From Priestia megaterium (GTDB lineage: Bacteria; Bacillota; Bacilli; Bacillales; Bacillaceae_H), in the NCBI RefSeq assembly GCF_009497655.1, contig NZ_CP023317.1, positions 649,501 through 713,500 on the forward strand: a stretch of DNA of 64,000 nucleotides, written 5' to 3'. The notes under the pieces are model-generated. The model had not been told where the DNA came from. It saw only the letters and a list, made by a program, of their open reading frames with translations, and did not search any database. Positions 10,376-18,177 of the stretch are shown here, in pieces. The translations under genes were made by a program, and so were the position numbers. The first letter of the stretch is position 1; each line of letters opens with the position of its first letter.

Positions 10376-11554
10376 ATGCTGGAAAAATTAATCGAAGAGT
10401 TCAAACAAATATTTCATTCGTCAGAAGCTATTCGCTGCTTTTTTGCACCAGGGCGTGTCAATTTAATTGGAGAACATACTGATTATAATGGAGGGCATGT
10501 TTTTCCTTGTTCATTGAGTATAGGAACGTATGCGGTAGTACAAAAACGTCATGATCGAAAAATACGTATGTACTCTAAAAACTTCTCTGAAGCAGGCGTT
10601 ATTGAATCCTCTTTAGAGCAATTAACGTACAAAACCGAGGATGATTGGGCTAATTATCCAAAAGGAGTAATGGACACCTTTAAAAAGCACGGATATGATC
10701 TTCCTTTTGGTTTTGATATCTTGTTTTTCGGCAACATTCCTAACGGAGCAGGGCTTTCATCGTCGGCATCAATTGAGTTAGTCACATGCGTACTTTTAAA
10801 TAAAATTCTTGAATTGAATATTGATATGATGGACCTTGTAAAAATGGCGCAGCAAGCTGAAAATGAATTTATCGGCGTAAGCTGCGGGATTATGGATCAG
10901 TTTGCAATTGGAATGGGAAAAGAAAATCAAGCCGTATTGTTAAACTGCCAGACTCTTGAATACCAGTATAGCCCGCTGCAGTTAACAGATGCTGTGCTCG
11001 TTATTTCTAACACAAATAAGCGAAGAGGGCTGGCAGATTCAAAATATAATGAGCGCCGTATGGAGTGTGAAAGAGCACTATCAGATTTGCAAACTTCACT
11101 TTCCATTGATTCGCTTGGTGATTTAACGAAAGAACAATTTGAAAAGCACAAATCTTTAATACAAAAAGAAGTAGATTGTAAGCGCGCTAAACATGCGGTA
11201 TATGAAAATGAACGCACAAAAGAAGCGGTTGCTAAATTGCAAAACGGCGATTTAAAAGGATTTGGTCAATTGATGAATGAGTCGCACTGTTCGCTGCGAG
11301 ATGACTATGAAGTAAGTGGAAAAGAATTAGATGCTCTTGTAGAAGCAGCCTGGTTGCAAGAAGGTGTGATTGGATCACGCATGACGGGTGCAGGCTTTGG
11401 CGGCTGTACAATCAGTATCGTAAAAAAAGCACAGGTTGATAGATTTATTGAAGAAGTAAAAGACGCTTATTATAAGCAAACGAGTTTAGAAGCTGAATTT
11501 TATGTGGTTACGGTTGGAGAAGGAGCGCGTGAACTCACATTAGAAGCAGTATAA
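10376..11554 (+). CDS. galK: Galactokinase
   Basis: Phosphorylates galactose to galactose 1-phosphate with ATP, the first step of the Leloir pathway. It has 392 residues, the usual GHMP-kinase length. The galactokinase signature GRVNLIGEHTDYNGG is near residue 26, the phosphate loop GAGLSSSASIE near 121, and the C-terminal glycine motif MTGAGFGGCTIS near 345. The start is preceded by TAGGTGAT. galT follows 30 bases downstream on the same transcript. No galE epimerase is present in the cluster, so UDP-galactose must be epimerised by an enzyme encoded elsewhere. Confidence 0.95.
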   Translation: MLEKLIEEFKQIFHSSEAIRCFFAPGRVNLIGEHTDYNGGHVFPCSLSIGTYAVVQKRHDRKIRMYSKNFSEAGVIESSLEQLTYKTEDDWANYPKGVMDTFKKHGYDLPFGFDILFFGNIPNGAGLSSSASIELVTCVLLNKILELNIDMMDLVKMAQQAENEFIGVSCGIMDQFAIGMGKENQAVLLNCQTLEYQYSPLQLTDAVLVISNTNKRRGLADSKYNERRMECERALSDLQTSLSIDSLGDLTKEQFEKHKSLIQKEVDCKRAKHAVYENERTKEAVAKLQNGDLKGFGQLMNESHCSLRDDYEVSGKELDALVEAAWLQEGVIGSRMTGAGFGGCTISIVKKAQVDRFIEEVKDAYYKQTSLEAEFYVVTVGEGARELTLEAV

Positions 11555-11584
11555 GAGAAAACAGATAGAGAAAGGAACGAGTGT

Positions 11585-13108
11585 ATGTCAGTCAACATTC
11601 ATGAAGAAATCACCCGACTTATTCAATATGGTTTACAAAAGAATCTAGTAACAAAATGGGATATAGATGTGGTGAGAAATAAACTGCTGGAAGTGTTAGA
11701 ACTCGACGAATGTATTACGGTAGAAGTTAAAGAAGAACGTTTGGAACATCCAGCTGCTATTTTAGATAACATGCTTGATTGGGCTGCCGAAAACAATCGA
11801 ATCGCCGATAATTCTATCACATATAGAGATTTATTCGATACCAAAATAATGGGATGCTTTGCAAGCATGCCTTCAGAGGTTAATCGAACCTTTTACGATC
11901 ACTATCAGCAAAACCCTCAAAAAGCCACAAGCTATTATTATAAGCTGTCAAAAGACATTCACTATATTCGCAGAGATCGAATTGCTAAAAACGAAAGATG
12001 GGTAACAAACACTGACTTTGGAGAACTTGAAATTACTATCAACTTATCTAAGCCGGAAAAAGATCCAAAAGCAATTGCAGCAAGCAAATCACTGAAAGAA
12101 AGCAACTACCCGCTATGCCTGCTCTGTAAAGAAAATGCTGGCTATGCAGGCCGCATTAACCACCCAGCTCGCCAAAATCACCGGATTATCCCTGTGGAAT
12201 TGCAGGAAGAGCTGTGGTACATGCAGTTTTCACCTTACGTTTATTATAATGAACATGCCATTGTTTTTGCGAGTGAGCATACACCTATGCATATTTCAAA
12301 GCAAACGTTTAAGCGGCTGCTTGCCTTCGTTGAACAATTCCCACATTATTTTTTAGGGTCAAATGCAGATTTACCCATCGTAGGAGGATCTATTTTAACG
12401 CATGATCACTTTCAAGGAGGCTATCATGAGTTTCCTATGGCTAAAGCAAGAATAAATAAATTGTTCTCTCTTGAAGCGCATCCAAACGTGAAAGCTGGAA
12501 TTGTTCATTGGCCAATGTCGGTCGTTCGTCTTCAAAGTTCGCACCTTGCACCATTAGTGGAAGCAGCGGATTTCATTTTGAAGAAATGGAAATCATATAG
12601 TGATCAAAGTGCTGGTATTTTAGCTTTTACAGATCAAACTCCTCACAATACGGTCACGCCTATTGCTAGGAAAAGAGGGGATTTGTACGAATTAGATTTA
12701 GTACTGCGAAACAATCGAACAAACAGCAAGCATCCAGATGGCATTTATCATCCGCATGCAGAAGTTCATCATATCAAAAAAGAGAACATAGGTTTAATTG
12801 AAGTAATGGGGCTTGCGGTTTTACCCGGTCGTTTGAAAGACGAAATGAGTCTAGTGGCCAAAGGGTTAGTTCAGAATAACCTGAGTGAAGTAGCCAGCAG
12901 GCATGATCAAGTGAAAAAACACGTGAAGTGGGCTGAACACATCAAGAAAAAATATCCGCATATTGAAGTGGAAAATGTCCAAAGCATTCTTCAACAAGAG
13001 CTCGGTTTGATCTTTGCGACTATTTTAGAGCATGCAGGTGTGTTTAAACAAACTGCTGAAGGGCAGCTCGCATTCAGTCGTTTTATGAATTCGTTAAATG
13101 AAGCGTAA
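11585..13108 (+). CDS. galT: UDP-glucose--hexose-1-phosphate uridylyltransferase (class II GalT)
   Basis: Exchanges UMP between UDP-glucose and galactose 1-phosphate. With 507 residues it belongs to the long Firmicute class II family rather than the 350-residue HIT-type enzyme. It carries the family segments CLLCKENAGYAGR (near residue 179) and ILTHDHFQGGYHEFP (near 270). The ATG is preceded by AAAGGAACGAG. It is the second and last gene of the galKT unit and ends in a strong terminator shared with the opposite gene. Confidence 0.95.
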   Translation: MSVNIHEEITRLIQYGLQKNLVTKWDIDVVRNKLLEVLELDECITVEVKEERLEHPAAILDNMLDWAAENNRIADNSITYRDLFDTKIMGCFASMPSEVNRTFYDHYQQNPQKATSYYYKLSKDIHYIRRDRIAKNERWVTNTDFGELEITINLSKPEKDPKAIAASKSLKESNYPLCLLCKENAGYAGRINHPARQNHRIIPVELQEELWYMQFSPYVYYNEHAIVFASEHTPMHISKQTFKRLLAFVEQFPHYFLGSNADLPIVGGSILTHDHFQGGYHEFPMAKARINKLFSLEAHPNVKAGIVHWPMSVVRLQSSHLAPLVEAADFILKKWKSYSDQSAGILAFTDQTPHNTVTPIARKRGDLYELDLVLRNNRTNSKHPDGIYHPHAEVHHIKKENIGLIEVMGLAVLPGRLKDEMSLVAKGLVQNNLSEVASRHDQVKKHVKWAEHIKKKYPHIEVENVQSILQQELGLIFATILEHAGVFKQTAEGQLAFSRFMNSLNEA

Positions 13109-13119
13109 ATCATTAATAA

Positions 13120-13152
13120 AAACAGGCAGCTCGTAATGAGCTGCCTGTCTTT
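13120..13152. terminator. Bidirectional terminator between galT and the dehydrogenase gene
   Basis: ACAGGCAGCTC pairs perfectly with GAGCTGCCTGT over GTAAT, flanked by A-rich and T-rich sequence. Confidence 0.9.
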
Positions 13153-14035
13153 ATACAGTTAGGGCATGCTGTTTTAAAAGGGTATACAGAGCCTGTGTTC
13201 CTTTATTATCCTGGCCTTGTTTTTCGAGCTGTTCATAAAGCGATTTTGCTAATTTTAGCCCGGGTGTATACAGCTCCATTTCTTCAGCTGATTCAATGGC
13301 AATCTTCATATCTTTAATGAAGTGTTTAATATAAAAGCCTGGTTCGAAGTCTCCTTTAATCATGCGAGGAGCTAAATTGCTTAACGACCAGCTTCCCGCT
13401 GCGCCTGTTTCAATACTTTTTAGAACGGTATTCGGATCTAATCCGGCTTTTTCAGCATAAAGTATCGCTTCGCAGACACCCATCATATTAGAGGCAATAG
13501 CAATTTGATTGCACATTTTTGTATGTTGACCAGCACCGGCGCTTCCTTGAAGAACGATATTTGTCCCCATTTTTTCAAGAATAGGCGTAACGGCAGAGAA
13601 TGCTTCAGAATCGCCTCCTACCATAATCGCTAAGGTTGCTTTCTGAGCCCCAATATCTCCTCCTGAAACAGGAGCGTCAAGCGCATGAATGTGCTTCTCT
13701 TTTGCTGCTTGATAAATCTCACGAGCAAGTATAGGGCTTGATGTCGTCATATCAATTGTATAGCAGCCTTTCTTTGCATTATGTATAATGCCGTCTTTTC
13801 CCAAATAAATCTCTTTTACATCGTGAGGATAGCCTACCATGGTGATAATAACATCAGATTGTTCGGCCACTTCTTGAACGGTTTCTTTCCATTTGGCCCC
13901 TTTTTCAAGTAGTGCTTGAGCACGAGTTTTTGTTCGTGTATAAACAAGGACTTCATATCCTGCGTCAATTAAATGCCCGGCCATGCTTTGACCCATAACG
14001 CCTGTTCCGATAAAACCAATTTTTTCTTTAGTCAC
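13151..14035 (-). CDS. NAD-dependent beta-hydroxyacid dehydrogenase family protein (YkwC-like)
   Basis: A member of the 3-hydroxyisobutyrate / 2-hydroxy-3-oxopropionate dehydrogenase family, which oxidises short beta-hydroxyacids with NAD(P). The cofactor motif GFIGTGVMGQSMAGHL is at the N-terminus. The substrate motif DAPVSGGDIGAQ is near residue 120 and the catalytic-lysine segment GAGQHTKMCNQI near 172. It closely resembles Bacillus subtilis YkwC throughout. The open frame reaches a GTG at 14045-14047, but that codon touches the AGGAG ribosome site. The in-frame GTG ending at 14035, 11 bases after AGGAG, is the more workable start. The true substrate is unknown. Confidence 0.88.
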   Translation of the reverse strand: MTKEKIGFIGTGVMGQSMAGHLIDAGYEVLVYTRTKTRAQALLEKGAKWKETVQEVAEQSDVIITMVGYPHDVKEIYLGKDGIIHNAKKGCYTIDMTTSSPILAREIYQAAKEKHIHALDAPVSGGDIGAQKATLAIMVGGDSEAFSAVTPILEKMGTNIVLQGSAGAGQHTKMCNQIAIASNMMGVCEAILYAEKAGLDPNTVLKSIETGAAGSWSLSNLAPRMIKGDFEPGFYIKHFIKDMKIAIESAEEMELYTPGLKLAKSLYEQLEKQGQDNKGTQALYTLLKQHALTV

Positions 14036-14206
14036 AGCAGTATTCACTCCTAAAGTTAATAGTTTGATTATTCTAAAATTATATAGTTAAAGTTTGGGAT
14101 AATCAATGATTCCGACTATATATAGATAGAGAAAAGCACTCTCAGTCCTATGTCTTGAATACGAGGTAAGGAAAGAAAGTACTGAGAAGAACCTATGCCA
14201 AAAAAT

Positions 14207-14240
14207 AAAAAAAGCGCTGGCTTTACAGCCAACACTTTTT
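14207..14240 (-). terminator. yjzD terminator
   Basis: On the minus strand, AGTGTTGGCT pairs with AGCCAGCGCT over a short loop and is followed by a T run. Confidence 0.85.
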
Positions 14241-14427
14241 AGTGTTGATTATTTGCTGGTTTATTCGGTACACCCAGTTCTCCAATCAAAATTACAACTA
14301 GCGTGAAAACTACTCCAAGGATGGAAGCGGTTGCGAAACTGTAAGTACCGCCCGTCATTGCAGAGATTACGTACACTGCCATATTCATTAGTAAAAAGCC
14401 CCAAACAAAAGCCATTACGACACGCAT
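14239..14427 (-). CDS. yjzD: YjzD / DUF2929 small membrane protein
   Basis: A 62-residue protein with two hydrophobic segments (about residues 3-23 and 32-50) and a short polar tail, matching Bacillus subtilis YjzD in length, layout and motif AFVWGFLLMNMAVYVI. The start at 14427 is set by GAGGTGAA located 7 bases upstream. A 12-residue longer frame upstream has no ribosome site. Its position after the argF-yjzC region is conserved, although clpB and the gal block now separate it from yjzC. Function unknown. Confidence 0.85.
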   Translation of the reverse strand: MRVVMAFVWGFLLMNMAVYVISAMTGGTYSFATASILGVVFTLVVILIGELGVPNKPANNQH

Positions 14428-14636
14428 TCTATTCACCTCGTTTACAGTACAGTTTGATTTCATTTTAGCATATAGCAGTCAAATAAGAAATTGAATTTTT
14501 TATGAATAAATAAGGGGCGTGCTCCCATGCAGAAACAAAAGAGCAATAAGTCAGAAATAGGCATTATTCTAGTGCGCTTTTTTATGGTTCTATCATACAC
14601 TGTATGGAACAACTAGTAAGTTACGGAGGAAGAGCT

Positions 14637-15377
14637 ATGATACATCGACGCTTTTTTAGCTTAGATACGCAATGGAATGTCGTACATGTCCCTGAACGAC
14701 CGAATGGTTTCGGTGTGTTAGTACTGGGTGATAAAGATCATTTTGTTGAAAGTTCAACTAGCTTATGGATTCAGCACGGCGGAAGGTCACAGCTGTTGCA
14801 ATGTTTACAAGATGAAGGATACACAGTATTTTATTCCAATTTATATGGCCGGCATTGGGGGTCTCCTGAAGCATATCACCTTGCAAAACAACTTTATCAT
14901 TTAGTAATGAAACAAGAAATTTTAAATAAACGAATTCATATTTTAGCTGAAGGAATGGGGGCTCTGTTAGCGCTGCAGCTAATGGAAAATGACGGGAATA
15001 CGTTCATTCGATCAGCTGGTTTACTAAATCCGTGTATTGATCTTCATACGCATGCAGAACATGAAAAAAACAATAAATTCTTTTATAAACAATTCACGAA
15101 GGACTTGACTCAAGCTTATAAAGTGGAGCGGAAGCAAGTATCAAAGCTAATTAAGGAGTACCCTTCCGTTACGGAATTAAAATCAACGCTGCCCGTGAAG
15201 ATATGGACCGCGCCTAATGCCTCTACTCATTATCCAATTGCACACAGTAAAAAATATGAACTACATCGTGAAGAACTTCACTCTCCGATTATGCTTTCAC
15301 TTTATTTGCCTGAAAAAAACTATTTATTTGAACGGTCCCTTCTCCAATTTTATAAACAGCATGAAAAAGTGTTATAA
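14637..15377 (+). CDS. yjaU: YjaU-like alpha/beta-hydrolase-fold protein
   Basis: A 246-residue protein with the layout of a small alpha/beta hydrolase. An N-terminal strand segment (GFGVLVLGDKDHFVESS) is followed by a nucleophile-elbow region near residue 108. The elbow reads LAEGMGALLAL, with Gly where the catalytic Ser of GxSxG belongs, so hydrolase activity is doubtful. The ATG at 14637 follows CGGAGGAAGAGCT. The open frame extends 11 residues further upstream without a ribosome site. Position between yjzD and comZ matches B. subtilis yjaU. A hairpin terminator follows. Confidence 0.72.
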   Translation: MIHRRFFSLDTQWNVVHVPERPNGFGVLVLGDKDHFVESSTSLWIQHGGRSQLLQCLQDEGYTVFYSNLYGRHWGSPEAYHLAKQLYHLVMKQEILNKRIHILAEGMGALLALQLMENDGNTFIRSAGLLNPCIDLHTHAEHEKNNKFFYKQFTKDLTQAYKVERKQVSKLIKEYPSVTELKSTLPVKIWTAPNASTHYPIAHSKKYELHREELHSPIMLSLYLPEKNYLFERSLLQFYKQHEKVL

Positions 15378-15378
15378 G

Positions 15379-15420
15379 CAAAGCTTCTATGATTATACAT
15401 ATCATAGGGGCTTTTTGTAT
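15379..15420 (+). terminator. Terminator after yjaU
   Basis: AAGCTTCTATGAT pairs with ATCATAGGGGCTT (one G-U and one mismatch), followed by five T. Confidence 0.8.
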
Positions 15421-15558
15421 AAGAGATAAAAGGAAAAAGAGAGTTCATGATGTTTTTAGGGATGAACTACTTTGAAATAAGGAATGAGTACTCTCTATAA
15501 CTATAGGGCTTTAAGCTTTTGTTTAATAAATGATGAATGAAGAATTGGAGGAAGCGAT

Positions 15559-16443
15559 ATGGGAAATGTAGTAGTAATAGGGGCAAACCGCTTTATTGGT
15601 TTTCATTTATGTATGACTTTTTTAGACGAAGGTACAGAAGTAAAAGGATATACACATTCTGCTCATAAAGAAGAAGATGATTTGCAGGAAGAGATGAAAT
15701 TTTTCTTAGGGCGAAACGCTAATTATGTATCGACTGAAGTAGGCGATTCATTAGATATGATTACCTCAGAAACGGATATTGTCTACTTCACGTATTTCGA
15801 TGGAGGAGATTTTTATCATCCTGATTTTTTAAGACAAGAAATGCAAAAAGCGCAGCAAGTACTCATTCAAGCACTTAATAAATGCCGTCAATTCAACATT
15901 CGATTTGTGTTTGTTTCTACCATGCGCGTATTTGGAGACCAGCAGCGAAAGATTGAAGAAACAACGATTCCAGAACCGGACAGTAGTGAAGGAAGGCTAT
16001 ACGTTCATTTTGAGCGAATGATAGAAAAATATAAAGATGATGGATGGCCCATTATGATTGTCAGAACGCCCACTCTTTACGGACCTTGGCAGCCTTTGTC
16101 AATGTGCTATTCTAAAAATATTGCCGGGTACGAGGAAGATTTTACCATTATGGAAGGCACGGATTTTATTATTTATATTGAAGACGCCGTCAGTGCACTC
16201 AGACGCTGTAAAACTGGTGCATATTCATATGAAGTGGTTCATTTAGTTGAAGAAAAATTACAGCCTTGGAGCGCTGGAGCAAACATTACTCATATGGAGG
16301 TGAAGGAAGAAGCGGCTCAAGAAAAATATGAAATCAGCAGGAAAGCGAAAGAACTGCTACATTTTTCTTCCAAAGTAACGGCTAAAGAAGGCATTTACCT
16401 GCAAAAAAAACATATGAGAACATTCTTTTTACCTCTTCATTAA
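15559..16443 (+). CDS. Extended-SDR / NAD-dependent epimerase-dehydratase family protein
   Basis: A 294-residue Rossmann-fold protein starting with VVVIGANRFIGFHLC (a variant of the TGxxGFIG motif) and a central VFVSTMRVFG strand typical of nucleotide-sugar epimerases. Where the family has YxxxK the sequence reads YVHFE (near residue 150), so the catalytic lysine is missing. PTLYGPWQPLS near residue 172 resembles the epimerase PxxxYGP motif. The start has GGAGGAAGCGAT just upstream. It occupies the yjaV position of B. subtilis, but I cannot confirm homology to YjaV itself. Role unknown. Confidence 0.72.
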   Translation: MGNVVVIGANRFIGFHLCMTFLDEGTEVKGYTHSAHKEEDDLQEEMKFFLGRNANYVSTEVGDSLDMITSETDIVYFTYFDGGDFYHPDFLRQEMQKAQQVLIQALNKCRQFNIRFVFVSTMRVFGDQQRKIEETTIPEPDSSEGRLYVHFERMIEKYKDDGWPIMIVRTPTLYGPWQPLSMCYSKNIAGYEEDFTIMEGTDFIIYIEDAVSALRRCKTGAYSYEVVHLVEEKLQPWSAGANITHMEVKEEAAQEKYEISRKAKELLHFSSKVTAKEGIYLQKKHMRTFFLPLH

Positions 16444-16493
16444 AGGAGAAAGTTGTACTTATAGAATAGATTCGCTAATATAAGGAGGAATAA

Positions 16494-16559
16494 ATGTTTT
16501 TAATAAAGGAGATTTCACTATGGAAGAGCAAAATATGCAATTCATGCAAATTGCAATGA
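16494..16559 (+). CDS. Putative 21-codon leader peptide overlapping comZ
   Basis: The strongest ribosome site in this stretch, AAGGAGGAATAA (16482-16493), is directly followed by ATG at 16494. That frame encodes MFLIKEISLWKSKICNSCKLQ-length product of 21 residues and stops inside comZ at 16557-16559. The comZ ribosome site (AAAGGAGATT) lies within this frame. This may be a coupling or regulatory leader, or chance. There is no protein-level support. Confidence 0.25.
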   Translation: MFLIKEISLWKSKICNSCKLQ

Positions 16560-16714
16560 AGTACTTGCCAGAAGCAAAGCAGATTTTAGATGAAACAGGC
16601 GTTGAGTTATCAATGGAACACGTACAGCCGGTATTGACATTACTGACAAAAGTAATGAACGACGCCTATGAGCTTGGCAAGCAAGATGCATTAGCTGAAA
16701 ATGAAAACAACTAA
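16520..16714 (+). CDS. comZ: ComZ, competence protein
   Basis: A 64-residue helical protein with a close match to Bacillus subtilis ComZ, in particular QIAMKYLPEAKQIL and AYELGKQDA. In B. subtilis ComZ lowers expression of the comG DNA-uptake operon. The start is preceded by AAAGGAGATTTCACT. In B. subtilis the gene is cotranscribed with med upstream. Here no med gene lies in front of it, since the SDR-like gene ends 76 bases upstream. A terminator follows the stop. Confidence 0.9.
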   Translation: MEEQNMQFMQIAMKYLPEAKQILDETGVELSMEHVQPVLTLLTKVMNDAYELGKQDALAENENN

Positions 16715-16718
16715 AGAA

Positions 16719-16750
16719 AACAGCTCGGTAGAATCCGAGCTGTTATTTTT
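16719..16750. terminator. Bidirectional terminator between comZ and the opposite small gene
   Basis: AACAGCTCGG pairs with CCGAGCTGTT over TAGAAT, with A-rich sequence on the left and T-rich on the right. Confidence 0.88.
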
Positions 16751-16943
16751 GTTTGTAAAATAAATCGACTAAAGGGGCAAACTGTTTAAGAAGAGGAGCT
16801 AGTTCTTCAACGGCGAGTACAATTTCATCGATTTGTTTGAATAATCTTTCCCACTCCTCTCGCTCTCTTTCTTCTCTTGATTTTCTGCGCCCAGCTCCAA
16901 ACATAAAATCAGAAAAAGCTTCATTTCTTTGTCTTCTTGCCAT
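16743..16943 (-). CDS. Small basic hypothetical protein (yjzB position)
   Basis: A 66-residue protein with a very basic start (MARRQRNEAF), an Arg/Glu-rich stretch and an amphipathic helical C-terminus (QIDEIVLAVEELAPLLKQF). The ATG at 16943 lies 9 bases after AAAGGA; two ATG codons upstream touch or precede that site. In B. subtilis a small gene, yjzB, occupies the space between comZ and fabHA, but I cannot establish that this is the same family. Function unknown. Confidence 0.6.
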   Translation of the reverse strand: MARRQRNEAFSDFMFGAGRRKSREEREREEWERLFKQIDEIVLAVEELAPLLKQFAPLVDLFYKQK

Positions 16944-17097
16944 GATACTCATTCCTTTCACTATTTTAATGGTGGGTAAGTTCTTACCTAATGTCCCATA
17001 CTAGAGTAAGAGGGACCCGTATGATTACTATATGTAGCATGATAGATACCTGAGTAGGACGAACACCCATATAGACAAAAAATAAAAAATGAAGTAA

Positions 17098-17132
17098 AAT
17101 TAGTACCAACTCATAATAATTGATTATATAAT
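17098..17132 (+). promoter_or_regulatory. fabH promoter region with candidate FapR half-site
   Basis: TATAAT at 17127-17132 is a perfect -10 some 70 bases before fabH. The -35 area carries TTAGTACC (17100-17107), which matches one arm of the FapR operator type TTAGTACCTnnTACTAA. The opposite arm is poorly conserved (ACTCATAA). FapR represses fatty-acid genes, including fabHA-fabF, in Bacillus. The operator call is tentative. Confidence 0.45.
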
Positions 17133-17199
17133 CGGTAAATGAAATGACAGATATAGGTTTTATAGGAATATAAGCCTTTTATTTAAAGGAGAGGTTGAT

Positions 17200-18138
17200 A
17201 TGAACGCTGGTGTTCTAGGAATTGGACGTTATGTACCAGAGAAAGTTGTAACAAATTTAGATCTTGAAAAAGTAATGGATACATCAGATGAGTGGATTCG
17301 TACGCGCACAGGTATTCAAGAGCGCCGAATTGCAGCCGATAACGAGGACACATCTGATTTAGCTTATAAAGCAGCAGTTGAAGCTTTACATAAAGCTAAC
17401 GTCGAGGCAGAAGATATTGACATGATCATTGTTGCTACGGTAACGCCAGATCAACCGTTTCCTACAGTATCATGTATGCTGCAAGAAAAATTGGGAGCAA
17501 AAAAAGCAGCTTCTTACGATGTGAGTGCAGCATGTGCAGGATTTATGTACGGCATGATTACAGCTAAGCAATTTATTGAAACTAATGCTTACAAGCATAT
17601 ATTAGTGGTCGGTGTAGAAAAGCTTTCTAAGATTACAGATTGGGACGACCGTAACACGGCTGTTTTATTCGGAGACGGAGCAGGTGCAGTTGTAATGGGA
17701 CCTGTGTCAGAAGGACGAGGTATTTTATCCTTTGAACTAGGATCCGACGGTACAGGAGGCAAGCACTTGTATCAAAACGAGCTTGATCATATTGTCATGA
17801 ACGGACGTGAAGTATTTAAGTTTGCTGTTCGACAAATGGGGGAATCTGCTGTTAATGTAATTGAAAAAGCAGGTTTAACAAAAGAGGATGTTGATTTTCT
17901 TGTACCTCATCAAGCGAATATTCGTATTATGGAAGCTGCAAGACAGCGATTAGACTTGCCTGAAGAAAAAATGTCTAAAACAATCCAATACTACGGCAAT
18001 ACATCAGCAGCATCGATTCCAATTTCAATTGTTCATGAGCTTGAAGCAGGGAAAATTCAAGACGATGATTTAATTGTAATGGTTGGCTTCGGAGGCGGCT
18101 TAACATGGGGAGCTATTGCCATTAGATGGGGAAAATAA
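17200..18138 (+). CDS. fabH: 3-oxoacyl-[acyl-carrier-protein] synthase III
   Basis: Starts fatty-acid chains by condensing acyl-CoA with malonyl-ACP; in Bacillus it prefers branched primers. It has 312 residues. The catalytic Cys112 is in DVSAACAGF, His is in VPHQANIRI near residue 238, and Asn is in YYGNTSAAS near residue 268, the complete FabH triad. The start follows AAAGGAGAGGTTGAT. fabF follows 39 bases downstream on the same transcript, as in B. subtilis fabHA-fabF. The order in the region makes this the FabHA-type copy. Confidence 0.95.
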   Translation: MNAGVLGIGRYVPEKVVTNLDLEKVMDTSDEWIRTRTGIQERRIAADNEDTSDLAYKAAVEALHKANVEAEDIDMIIVATVTPDQPFPTVSCMLQEKLGAKKAASYDVSAACAGFMYGMITAKQFIETNAYKHILVVGVEKLSKITDWDDRNTAVLFGDGAGAVVMGPVSEGRGILSFELGSDGTGGKHLYQNELDHIVMNGREVFKFAVRQMGESAVNVIEKAGLTKEDVDFLVPHQANIRIMEAARQRLDLPEEKMSKTIQYYGNTSAASIPISIVHELEAGKIQDDDLIVMVGFGGGLTWGAIAIRWGK

Positions 18139-18177
18139 CACTACATTTTTAAAGCAACTGAAGGAGATGAATGTACG

